Shown: positions 33,546 through 40,996 of the stretch, one piece after another
How positions within the stretch are numbered: position 1 is the stretch's first letter
Layout of the letters: the number at the start of each line of letters is the position of its first letter
NCBI RefSeq assembly: GCF_005937885.2
Contig: NZ_CP042176.1
Location: 6,629,501-6,693,500, forward strand
Length of the DNA stretch: 64,000 bases
Source of the DNA: Bradyrhizobium sp. KBS0727
GTDB taxonomy: Bacteria; Pseudomonadota; Alphaproteobacteria; Rhizobiales; Xanthobacteraceae
Direction: 5' to 3'
The notes under the pieces: model-generated
Database searches by the model: none
Seen by the model: only the letters and a program-made list of their open reading frames with translations
Told to the model about the DNA's origin: nothing
Translations under genes and position numbers: made by a program

Positions 33546-34631
33546 GTGAACCTGATCCCCGCATTGAAGGCAGTCGCCCTTCCCGACCGCGCCAAATTCT
33601 TGTCGACCCTCGAGACGCTTTCGATCGGCGCCGCGGGCGGTCTGCTGTTTTTGTGGGCAGGCCTGCCGGGCGGGCTGATTTCCGGCGCGATGACCGCGGT
33701 CGGCATCGCCGCACTTGCCGGACGGCCGCTCGCCGTGCCGCCGCTCCTGACCCAGACCGTACTGGTGCTGCTCGGAATATCGCTGGGCTCGCTGGTGTCG
33801 CGGCAGCTGATCCAGCATGTCGGCTCCTATCCGCTGACCATTGGCCTCTTGGCGCTCGCGACCTTCTGCTCGACCTTCGGCTCCAGCCTTTACCTGCAGC
33901 GCGTCCATGGCTGGGATTCGACCTCGGCCTTGCTGGCCGGCAGCCCGGGTGCGCTGTCGCAAATCACCATCCTCGCCGTCGAGAAGGGCGCGGACGTCGC
34001 CGGAATAGCCGTGGTGCAGACCATGCGCGTGATCATCCTCACGGCGGCGCTGCCGATGCTGGTGGCGCTGAGCGGGATTTCGCCGCAGGCCTCGCCGAGC
34101 TTCGGCACGGCCGTCGCCTCGCCGCTCGAACTCGCCGCCCTGATCGCGGCTTCGGTCGCGGTCGCGCTGCTGCTGCGGCTGGCGAAATTTCCGGCGAGCT
34201 GGATGTTCGGTGCGATGATCGCCTCCAGCGTGCTGCACGGCACCGGCATGATCGAAGGCGGCCTGCCGAACTGGATCCGCGGCGTGGCGCTGGTCGGCAT
34301 CGGCGCCCTGATCGGCTCGCGCTTCGCACGGATGCGAACCGCGACCCTGCTCAAGCATATCAACGCGGGGCTGGGCTCGTTTGCGGTAGCGATCGTGATC
34401 TCGGCGATCTTCGTCGCCGTCATCGTGCTGACCACGCATGTCCGTTTCGCCGACGTCGTGGTGGCGTTCGCGCCGGGCGCGATGGACGCCATGCTGGCGC
34501 TGGCGCTAACCCTGCACATCGATCCGATCTTCGTCGGCGCCCATCACCTCTCCCGCTTCGTGTTCGTCTCAATCACCACCCCCGGCATCGTCCATCTGTT
34601 CGGACGGCCGCAGGAAGATGTCGACGATTAG
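33546..34631 (+). CDS. AbrB-family membrane protein (duplicated AbrB domain)
   Basis: A 361-residue integral membrane protein with about ten spans in two related halves: LSIGAAGGLLFLWAGLPGGLISGAMTAVGI and LLRLAKFPASWMFGAMIASSVLHG show the repeated AbrB (ammonia monooxygenase-like regulator) unit. E. coli AbrB is a poorly understood inner-membrane protein, despite the regulatory name. The start is GTG at 33546. No partner gene is apparent. Confidence 0.85.
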   Translation: MNLIPALKAVALPDRAKFLSTLETLSIGAAGGLLFLWAGLPGGLISGAMTAVGIAALAGRPLAVPPLLTQTVLVLLGISLGSLVSRQLIQHVGSYPLTIGLLALATFCSTFGSSLYLQRVHGWDSTSALLAGSPGALSQITILAVEKGADVAGIAVVQTMRVIILTAALPMLVALSGISPQASPSFGTAVASPLELAALIAASVAVALLLRLAKFPASWMFGAMIASSVLHGTGMIEGGLPNWIRGVALVGIGALIGSRFARMRTATLLKHINAGLGSFAVAIVISAIFVAVIVLTTHVRFADVVVAFAPGAMDAMLALALTLHIDPIFVGAHHLSRFVFVSITTPGIVHLFGRPQEDVDD

Positions 34632-34652
34632 GGGGCTCTCGCCAGAGCACTT

Positions 34653-34728
34653 GTAGCCCGGATGAGCAAAGCGATATCCGGGGCGGTGTGAGAGTGATCC
34701 CGGATGTCGCTGCGCTCATCCGGGCTAC
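34653..34728. repeat. Palindromic interspersed repeat (GTAGCCCGGATGAGC type)
   Basis: A 76-bp element with arms GTAGCCCGGATGAGC and GCTCATCCGGGCTAC and an inner CGATATCCGGG/CCCGGATGTCG pair. It begins 21 bp after the abrB stop and matches a repeat type I know from Bradyrhizobium intergenic regions. Confidence 0.8.
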
Positions 34729-34736
34729 CAGGCTCA

Positions 34737-34960
34737 TTACGCATACAGTTTCGCGATCTCGCGGCGCGATGCGCCCGGAGTTTTGCAAGAAAACCTTGGC
34801 CCTCGAAACAGAGGGCGCAGGGAAGACCGGGTGCGCGCCGCACCCGCGGTCTCGCGTGCAATAGATGCAACAAGATACGCACACGAGCATACAGGTTTGG
34901 CGGAAACACACCGGCCTTCCCTGCGCAATGGCTTTACGGCTTATACGAGTACGCCCTGGT
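34737..34960. repeat. Long non-coding repeat-like segment
   Basis: This 220-bp stretch has the composition and hairpins (CCCTCGAAACAGAGGG, GGTGCGCGCCGCACC) of a long dispersed element often mis-annotated as short proteins in Bradyrhizobium genomes. Short open frames on both strands carry no recognisable protein. No gene is called. Confidence 0.5.
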
Positions 34961-35167
34961 GACCGGCTTTCTTGCCACCATCATCATTGGAAGCTTTCGC
35001 CTCCGCCAACTTGACGCCAGCACCGGGGCGTCGGACCCACACGACTTCGCCGTACGCTAGTGGCCGCGCTCGTCAGTCGCAGCCTTCGCGTCCATCGCAT
35101 CCCACCGCACGGTCGTGACGATCGCGATCGCCCCTCTTGTCGCGGTAGACGGGCGAAGTTGAACGCC

Positions 35168-35246
35168 TGATTTGCCCGACGGCGCCAGCGGAATATTTTT
35201 GTGCGAAGGGCTGGACCAACATCTGGGGGTGATTTGCCCGTCGGGT
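35168..35246. repeat. Repeat with two TGATTTGCCCG copies
   Basis: TGATTTGCCCGACGG (35168) and TGATTTGCCCGTCGGG (35230) form direct copies, each internally palindromic, around an AT-rich core. It fills the last part of the 657-bp gap between abrB and dsbB, in which I see no gene. Confidence 0.55.
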
Positions 35247-35288
35247 AGTCTGCAGGATGGGTTGAGCTCTTGCGAAACCATCAGGCGT

Positions 35289-35822
35289 CTAGCGTCGCCG
35301 GGTCGAAACCAAACCCCAGGCCGCGATCGCGGCCATCGCCAGCGAGATCAGCACGTTGTAGCCGGCGAGCGAGAGGCCGAGAAAGCGCCACTGCACCTCG
35401 TCGCAACGGATCACCTTCACGGTGTCGAGACGATCGAGCAGACTGCCGGCGCTGCCGAAATTGCCGACCGGGCCAGTGCAATCGGTCGGGCCCTGCCAGA
35501 ATTTCCATTCGACGCCGGCGTGGTAGGTGCCGAGCCAGGCATTGGCGAGGGCTGCGAGCAGCAGGATCGCAAGTCCCGCCAGCAGTACCGGGCGCGGCGC
35601 ATCTCGGACCGCTGCGAGGGCAACCAGGAATCCGACCGGGAATGCCAGGTAATAGGCGTAGCGCTGTTCGAGGCAGAGCGGACAGGGCCGGATATCCAGC
35701 ACCAGCTGGAAGAACCAGGCGCCGGCGAGCGTCGCGGCCGCAATGACCGCGATCGCCAGCGCTGCCCTCAGCGCGGGGCTAGCGGGCGCATGCGTCGGAT
35801 TGGCGGCGGCATCTGATGTCAA
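35289..35822 (-). CDS. dsbB: Disulfide bond formation protein B
   Basis: A 177-residue inner-membrane protein with four spans that reoxidises DsbA and passes electrons to quinone. The first periplasmic cysteine pair is RPCPLCLEQRYAYY (CPLC); the second pair is in WQGPTDCTGP and KVIRCDEVQW. The start is probably TTG at 35822 (MTSDAAAN), because AGGAG lies seven bases upstream; the frame extends to 35876. Two transmembrane pairs (about residues 25-85 and 85-175) match the family. The DsbA-like protein at 28533 is a possible partner. Confidence 0.9.
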   Translation of the reverse strand: MTSDAAANPTHAPASPALRAALAIAVIAAATLAGAWFFQLVLDIRPCPLCLEQRYAYYLAFPVGFLVALAAVRDAPRPVLLAGLAILLLAALANAWLGTYHAGVEWKFWQGPTDCTGPVGNFGSAGSLLDRLDTVKVIRCDEVQWRFLGLSLAGYNVLISLAMAAIAAWGLVSTRRR

Positions 35823-35969
35823 GGGCAATCTCCTGCATGACGGTCCTATCGCGCGAGGCCGGCACTGTCGAGGCAAGCAACAATCACATCCGCGCGGGTT
35901 GACCGGCGGGAGCGGCCCGCTATATTCCGCCCGCTTCGCGACACCGGCCCCTAAGGCTTGTGCCCGGAG

Positions 35970-36054
35970 GCCCCTGTGGCGGAACTGGTAGACGCGCTCG
36001 ACTCAAAATCGAGTTCCGCAAGGAGTGCTGGTTCGATTCCGGCCAGGGGCACCA
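35970..36054 (+). tRNA. tRNA-Leu (anticodon CAA)
   Basis: An 85-base class II tRNA. The acceptor arms GCCCCTG and CAGGGGC pair perfectly, followed by A and an encoded CCA. The anticodon stem CTCGA/TCGAG encloses the loop CTCAAAA with anticodon CAA, and a variable arm and T-arm (GGTTCGATTCC) follow. Leu(CAA) reads UUG codons. A decayed integrase begins 195 bp downstream, so its 3' end is a likely attachment site. Confidence 0.96.
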
Positions 36055-36248
36055 GACTGAAAACACCAATAAAAACAACAGCTTAAGCCATTGGCTCGAT
36101 TCCATTTTTTTGGGAAAATTTTCGAGCCTCGTTGAAAATACTGATAAAAAATTAGCTCCAGCTGTTCAATTTGTTGGTATTTTTATTGGCATCGGGAAAT
36201 TAAACGATCGCGGCGAATTTCGCTATTCCGAACGACGCAATCGAGCAG

Positions 36249-36665
36249 ATGGCCCGCAAGAACGATGGCGCGGGCGCCGACCCCAAGCTGATCAGGACCG
36301 ACGTCGACTGCCGCGCCGCGCGTCCGAAATTCAACGAGGGCGCGTGGAGCTCCGCCAAGATTTCCGACGTGACCGGCGGCGGTCTCTATCTCTTCGCCAC
36401 GCCGGACGAGGGCAGGCCCGGCGACGCTGCCTCCAAGGCTCTGGCGGATGCCGCACTGTCGAGCAACACGCTCGACAATCGCTTGCGGCTGCTTGGCATT
36501 GATACCAAGACTGATCATTGCGCCCACTGATTCCGGACCACCTTCTCGACCCTGTCTCGCCACGAAGAGATCAAGGACGCTAAGGCAAGGGATGGCGATG
36601 TCGTCGAGCTCCAGCTAGCGCATCTCGATAATTCGACTGTAGAAGGGCCCTTATGCGCGCCTTGA
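36249..36665 (+). pseudogene. Decayed tyrosine-recombinase integrase
   Basis: The first part encodes an N-terminal arm-binding-like segment (AKISDVTGGGLYLFATP, as in DUF4102 integrases). It then jumps to the C-terminal catalytic region (LDNRLRLLGIDTKTDHCAH), so the middle of the gene is deleted. At 36528-36530 a TGA replaces the Gly of the HGFR box; in the same frame FRTTFSTL and VVELQLAHLDNSTVEG (the RxxH/HxxH region) continue to a stop at 36663. A one-base shift gives PYAR at the position of the catalytic Tyr. It is inactive. Its place right after tRNA-Leu marks an old integration. Confidence 0.75.
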
Positions 36666-36960
36666 CCGAAACTGTAGCTCTGTTTCATTCGAGCGAGTAA
36701 GCAGCCTGGAGAAAATCGTGGCCGATTGTTTGGCAACTGATGTCGGTCAGAAGCTCCCTATTCTGAGAACGGCTATCGTTTCCCCAAGCGGTTGGATTGG
36801 TGCCTGCAGTGCAGGTCGGTCTAGTCCAGGCGGAAGTTCGGACTAGGTCCAGTGCGCGGGAGCTAGCGAGATCTGACATCCACACCTCAATGACCGCTTC
36901 GCGCCAAAAGCGGCCGTTCCATAACCGCTCATTACGCGAATTCCAGATGTAGACGCCGGA
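36666..36960. other. Non-coding remnant between integrase relic and IS
   Basis: About 295 bp with no convincing gene on either strand. Base composition is lower in GC than the flanking core genes. It may hold further integrase 3' debris, but no motif is clear. Confidence 0.5.
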
Positions 36961-38472
36961 TAGAGAAGTCACCATTGGCCCAGATTGAGATGTCACTCTC
37001 CACGGTTTCCGTTGGGGAGTATTTGGCCGATGACGGTGATTGCGATGAGCCGGACGGAGATCGACCGGATGAGCGTGTTGCAGGATCTGGCTGCAAGCAG
37101 GATCAAGGTTGCGGACGCCGCGACGCTGATGGGTGTTGGCCGGCGTCAGGTGTTCCGGCTTGGCAAGGCCTTTGCGCGGCACGGTCCGGAGGCCCTGGTG
37201 TCGCGCCGGCGAGGCCGGCCGAGCAACCGCAGCTATCCGAGCGGCTGGCGCGCCAAAGTGCTTGGCATCATCCGGGAGCGTTACCCGGACTTCGGTCCGA
37301 CGCTGGCGGCCGAGAAGCTGGCGGAGCTGCACGGCATTCACCTTGGGCGCGAGACGCTGCGGCAATGGATGATCGCGGCGGGCCTGTGGAAGGACCGCCG
37401 AGCGCGATTGAAGGCTGTTCACCAGCCGCGGTACCGGCGGGATTGTTGTGGCGAGCTGATCCAGATTGACGGGTCGGAGCACTGGTGGTTCGAGGGCCGC
37501 GGACCGCAATGCACCCTGCTCGTCTACATTGACGACGCCACCAGCCGACTGATGCATCTGCAGTTTGTCGAGAGCGAGAACACCTTCGACTATTTTGCGG
37601 CGACCCGAGCCTATCTAGAACGTTACGGCAAGCCGGTGGCGTTCTATTCGGACAAGCACGGCGTGTTCCGGGTCAACAAGAAGGATGCGGTCCGCGGCGA
37701 TGGCATGACCCAGTTCGGACGGGCTTTGCATGCGCTCAATATCGACATCATCTGCGCCAACTCCTCGCAGGCCAAGGGCCGTGTCGAACGGGCCAATGGC
37801 ACGCTGCAGGACCGGTTGGTCAAGGAGATGCGATTAAGCGGCATCGATACGATTGAGGCCGGCAACGCATTCCTGCCGGCGTTCATGGAGAAGTACAATG
37901 CGCGCTTTGGCAAAGCGCCGTTAGAGGATCGCGACCTGCATCGGCCGCTCGCCAGTCATGAAGATATCGATGATGCTTTCGCCTGGAAGGAAGAGCGCTC
38001 GGTCTCGGTGAACCTGACGCTGCAGTATGACCAGGTGCTCTTCATTCTCGAGCCAACCAAGATCGCACGGTCGCTGGCGCGCAAGCGGGTCACCGTGATT
38101 GACTACCCTGATGGGCGGCTGGCGATCCGCTACAACGGCGTCGATCTACCCTACCGCACTTTCGACAAGCGCCCGCAGGTCAACCAGGCCGCCCTCGTCG
38201 AGAACAAACGACTAGGGCCGATCCTGGCCTATATCGCCGAGCAGCAGAAGGAACTCGACATGTCCCGTTCCGCCAAGGCGCCGCGGCGACGAGGTCAAAA
38301 GAACCACATGTTCAAGGTCGGATAGATAGCGCCCGGGCGGCGCGCTACGCTATCTGAAGGCTTCACGCGCGCCCTCTCGAGCCAACAAAACTCAACCCCA
38401 ACCAAAGGAAAGGCGGCTAACCTACCCCCACCCGAGTGACATTTCTAACTGGCTCAAATCGTGACTTCCCTA
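36961..38472 (+). mobile_element. ISNCY-type insertion sequence
   Basis: A 1.5-kb element with one transposase gene. The ends carry imperfect inverted repeats of about 38 bp: the left end reads TAGAGAAGTCACCATTGG... to ATGTCACTC (36961-36998) and the right end is its inverse (GAGTGACAT... to GTGACTTCCCTA, 38434-38472). I could not find a clear target-site duplication. It appears intact and landed in the decayed island edge. Confidence 0.85.
37030..38325 (+). CDS. ISNCY-family DDE transposase
   Basis: A 431-residue transposase. An N-terminal HTH (ASRIKVADAATLMGVGRRQVFRLGKAF) is followed by a second DNA-binding part and an rve-like DDE core: IQIDGSEHWWFEGRG (first Asp), VAFYSDKHGVFRVNK (second Asp) and AKGRVERANGTLQDRLVKEMR (Glu). 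The C-terminal segment (VNLTLQYDQVLFILEPTKIA...RVTVIDYPDGRLAIRYNG) is typical of this IS group. The frame is complete and the ends of the element are present, so it may still be active. The ATG at 37030 precedes MTVIAMSRTEIDRM. Confidence 0.93.
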   Translation: MTVIAMSRTEIDRMSVLQDLAASRIKVADAATLMGVGRRQVFRLGKAFARHGPEALVSRRRGRPSNRSYPSGWRAKVLGIIRERYPDFGPTLAAEKLAELHGIHLGRETLRQWMIAAGLWKDRRARLKAVHQPRYRRDCCGELIQIDGSEHWWFEGRGPQCTLLVYIDDATSRLMHLQFVESENTFDYFAATRAYLERYGKPVAFYSDKHGVFRVNKKDAVRGDGMTQFGRALHALNIDIICANSSQAKGRVERANGTLQDRLVKEMRLSGIDTIEAGNAFLPAFMEKYNARFGKAPLEDRDLHRPLASHEDIDDAFAWKEERSVSVNLTLQYDQVLFILEPTKIARSLARKRVTVIDYPDGRLAIRYNGVDLPYRTFDKRPQVNQAALVENKRLGPILAYIAEQQKELDMSRSAKAPRRRGQKNHMFKVG

Positions 38473-39409
38473 ATTGGCGGCGACAGATGGCCGGCCGTAG
38501 TTCGCAGACTGACTTGCTTTGAATTTTCAATGGATTGCGCGAATTGGTAGCTGTCCTAGTTCTTTGCAAACCGGCTTAGGGTAAGCACGGGTCGAACCCA
38601 TGGAATTCCCGCTGAGCCGGGCTTCGGAGATGCTCTTTGACGAGCAGCTCTGGGAAATTTTCGTCTCCTACTTTGAAACGCCGGAAATTGCCTTGGAGCG
38701 CATCGGCTAGACTGGCTATTTGGTGGCGATCGGCCCCATTAGACTAGGCAGCGGCGCTTGCTCGCGGTCTTTTCCGAGATCGTTTTGGCGGAGGGAGAGG
38801 AACTGGGTTCGAACCTTCTCCGCGTAGACCAAATGCGGGCGAAAGAAGCGCAGCGTAGCGCGGGTAAGCGCCCGGCCAAGGTCTAGCTAATCGCGATCGA
38901 GGCCCTCTCAACTCCCCGCCAACATCCTATTCCGCCTCGACCCTAACATTCGCCAACGGGTTCGCGGTGGCGACTACTACGGCCCAGACTGCCCTGTCTG
39001 CCTTCCACCGGCTTTGCGGTCGAGGGCGCCATTGCGCTGAGCGTGAACGTGACCCTGGCACAGTGCACCTCGGGCGGCACCTTGCGGCCGTGGGCTTGGT
39101 TCTGCCTGGCCCCCCATTCATTGCCGATCTCGGGATTTTCTCGTCTCCCATTCGACGGCAAGGGCAAAAGCGCCGCGGCGAAGGCCACATCGATCGACGC
39201 CTTCTATTACCAAACAGGTTTCGCGTCGTCACAAACGCATCATCTTCCGTATTCAATTTTGTCTTATTTCATTTTCGTTCATTCAACATCCGGCCGACAC
39301 AAGCGCGTCATCCGCATCGTGGTAGCCAATTCGTCGCGGCGCTCCAGCTCCGTCAGAACTCCCGCCCAATGCGACAATACAAATATAAACAGATGATAAG
39401 GAGATTTTC
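38473..39409. other. Gene-poor debris between IS and phosphoesterase genes
   Basis: No intact gene is visible over 0.9 kb. Short stretches read like broken coding sequence: a 36-codon frame from the ATG at 38600 (MEFPLSRASEMLFDEQLWEI...) and a frame around 38830 with NLLRVDQMRAKEAQRSAG. No family is recognised. The last 200 bp are AT-richer and hold the promoter of the next gene, including TGTCTTATTTC at 39260-39270, one base off the repeat found between gspE and gspD. Confidence 0.6.
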
Positions 39410-40678
39410 GTGGCTTTCAAAACACTGAATTTTGCCGCCGGCCTGTTGGCGACGGCACTTGCAGGCAGCGCGATGGCGGCCGAAGGACCCGTTCCGAACG
39501 GCGTGCCCCATCTCGATCATGTGTTTCTGATCATGATGGAAAATCATGGCTACAGCCAGATCCTGAATAACCCGAACGCGCCCTTCATCAATGAACTCTC
39601 ACGCAAGGCCCGTTTGGCCACCAATTTTTTTGCAGTCGGGCATCCGAGCCTGACCAACTACCTCGAAGTCGTCGGCGGCTCCAACTTCGGCGTGCTCAGC
39701 GACAACAACCCGAACTGGCACAGCACGTCCTGCACCCCGAATCTGGCGTCAGGCACCGCGGCAACCGATACGCCGGCAACCGCGGCGGTCTGCCCGATCG
39801 CAGGCGTCGGAACCGACGCCCCGACGGTGGCTGTCGATACCACGAACGAAACCGCGGGCCCGCCCGGCGAAAACAACATCGACGGAATCCGCTCGTTCCC
39901 GGCAGCGCCCGGCACGGTCGGAAAGACGATCGGCGACCAACTCGTTGCGAAGGGCAAGAGCTGGAAGACCTATCAGGAAAGCCTGCCGCTCGGCGGCGCG
40001 GACCAGGTCAATTACAGCGACGGGGTCTTCACCGACAGCACCGATTTCAGCAAGATTCTTCCGGCTCTCACCCCGCCGCTGACCCAGGGCGGCGTCGTGA
40101 AGCTTTACGCGGCGAAGCACAATCCGTTCGTCTATTTCAAAAGCGTTCAGGACGGCACCGATCCGCGCAACAGCCTCAAGAATACCGTTGGATTCGACGG
40201 TCCGCGCGGACTTTACGCCGATCTCGCGACCGGCAAGGTTCCGTCTTTTTCGCTGATCGCGCCGAACCAATGCAACGACATGCACGGCCGGGGCAATGCG
40301 GGCCCGTTCTGCAATTATGACCCGACCAGCGACGGCACCCAGGCCGGACTCAACCCCGCTCTGATCTATCTGGGCGACGACGCGGTGAAGCGGATCGTTC
40401 AGTCGATCAAGGCGTCGCCGGCGTGGCACGATGGCGAGAATGCCATTGTCGTCATGTGGGACGAGAACGACTACAGCATCGCGCCGAATATCAACAAGGT
40501 AATGGTCATCGTCGACACCAACGGTGACGGCGATCACGACGACCGTCACATCCAGAGCCCGACCTTTTACACGCACTTCTCGATGCTGAAGTCGCTGGAG
40601 GCGAGCTTCGGTCTTCCTTGCCTCAACCACGCTTGCGACGACACCACCGCCATCATGGCAGACATGTTCCGTCGCTGA
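39410..40678 (+). CDS. Exported phosphoesterase (acid phosphatase/phospholipase C superfamily)
   Basis: A 422-residue secreted enzyme of the PF04185-like phosphoesterase family. The signal peptide is MAFKTLNFAAGLLATALAGSAMAAE. The first metal/active-site region is LDHVFLIMMENHGYSQI, and HPSLTNYLEVVGG carries the probable nucleophile region. Later metal ligands are in SLIAPNQCNDMHGR and VVMWDENDYSI. The start is GTG, backed by AAGGAG eight bases before it. It is the first of three phosphoesterase genes in a row upstream of the type II secretion genes. It likely hydrolyses phosphate mono- or diesters outside the cell. Confidence 0.88.
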   Translation: MAFKTLNFAAGLLATALAGSAMAAEGPVPNGVPHLDHVFLIMMENHGYSQILNNPNAPFINELSRKARLATNFFAVGHPSLTNYLEVVGGSNFGVLSDNNPNWHSTSCTPNLASGTAATDTPATAAVCPIAGVGTDAPTVAVDTTNETAGPPGENNIDGIRSFPAAPGTVGKTIGDQLVAKGKSWKTYQESLPLGGADQVNYSDGVFTDSTDFSKILPALTPPLTQGGVVKLYAAKHNPFVYFKSVQDGTDPRNSLKNTVGFDGPRGLYADLATGKVPSFSLIAPNQCNDMHGRGNAGPFCNYDPTSDGTQAGLNPALIYLGDDAVKRIVQSIKASPAWHDGENAIVVMWDENDYSIAPNINKVMVIVDTNGDGDHDDRHIQSPTFYTHFSMLKSLEASFGLPCLNHACDDTTAIMADMFRR

Positions 40679-40702
40679 TCACCCGCTGACGGCAATCGTA
40701 AG

Positions 40703-40741
40703 AACGGCTCGCCTCACTTTCGTGCGGCGAGCCGTTTTTTG
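40703..40741 (+). terminator. Rho-independent terminator
   Basis: Perfect 11-bp arms AACGGCTCGCC and GGCGAGCCGTT followed by TTTT, 25 bp after the phosphoesterase stop. The remaining 255 bp to the next gene carry its promoter; no other feature is seen. Confidence 0.9.
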
Positions 40742-40996
40742 TGCCCGGGCCACAAAGCAAATGCGGACAGGCCGCGATTGCCTCGCTTGAGCCGCGCGAG
40801 CTTTCATCGACGCAGACGCCGCGCGATACGAATTTGATGTGATGTTCTGCGCGAACGACCCGTGTGGCTGGGTTCGTCGATTGCTCGATCTGAATAATAA
40901 TTTCTTCTTCGATCCATAACGATTCCGTCGCGCGACCGTAATGCTGCCGACCTAGCCTCGCCGCCGTCCCCAAACAACGGCGAGGCTAAGATCACA

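Noticed and set aside
31819..33714. Minus-strand open frame of about 631 codons across tetR and the PsiF-like genes
   Set aside because: It crosses several genes and promoters on both strands and has low-complexity, frame-shadow composition.
34573..34928. Small open frames over the repeats after abrB
   Set aside because: They lie in repetitive, hairpin-rich DNA of a type often mis-annotated as protein genes.
36950..38485. Target-site duplication flanking the ISNCY element
   Set aside because: Bases outside the inverted repeats (GACGCCGGA left, ATTGGCGGCG right) do not match as direct repeats.
36055..39409. Second copy of the tRNA-Leu 3' end as attachment-site partner
   Set aside because: I looked for a repeat of the T-arm and acceptor 3' sequence downstream and saw none in the window; if present it lies outside.
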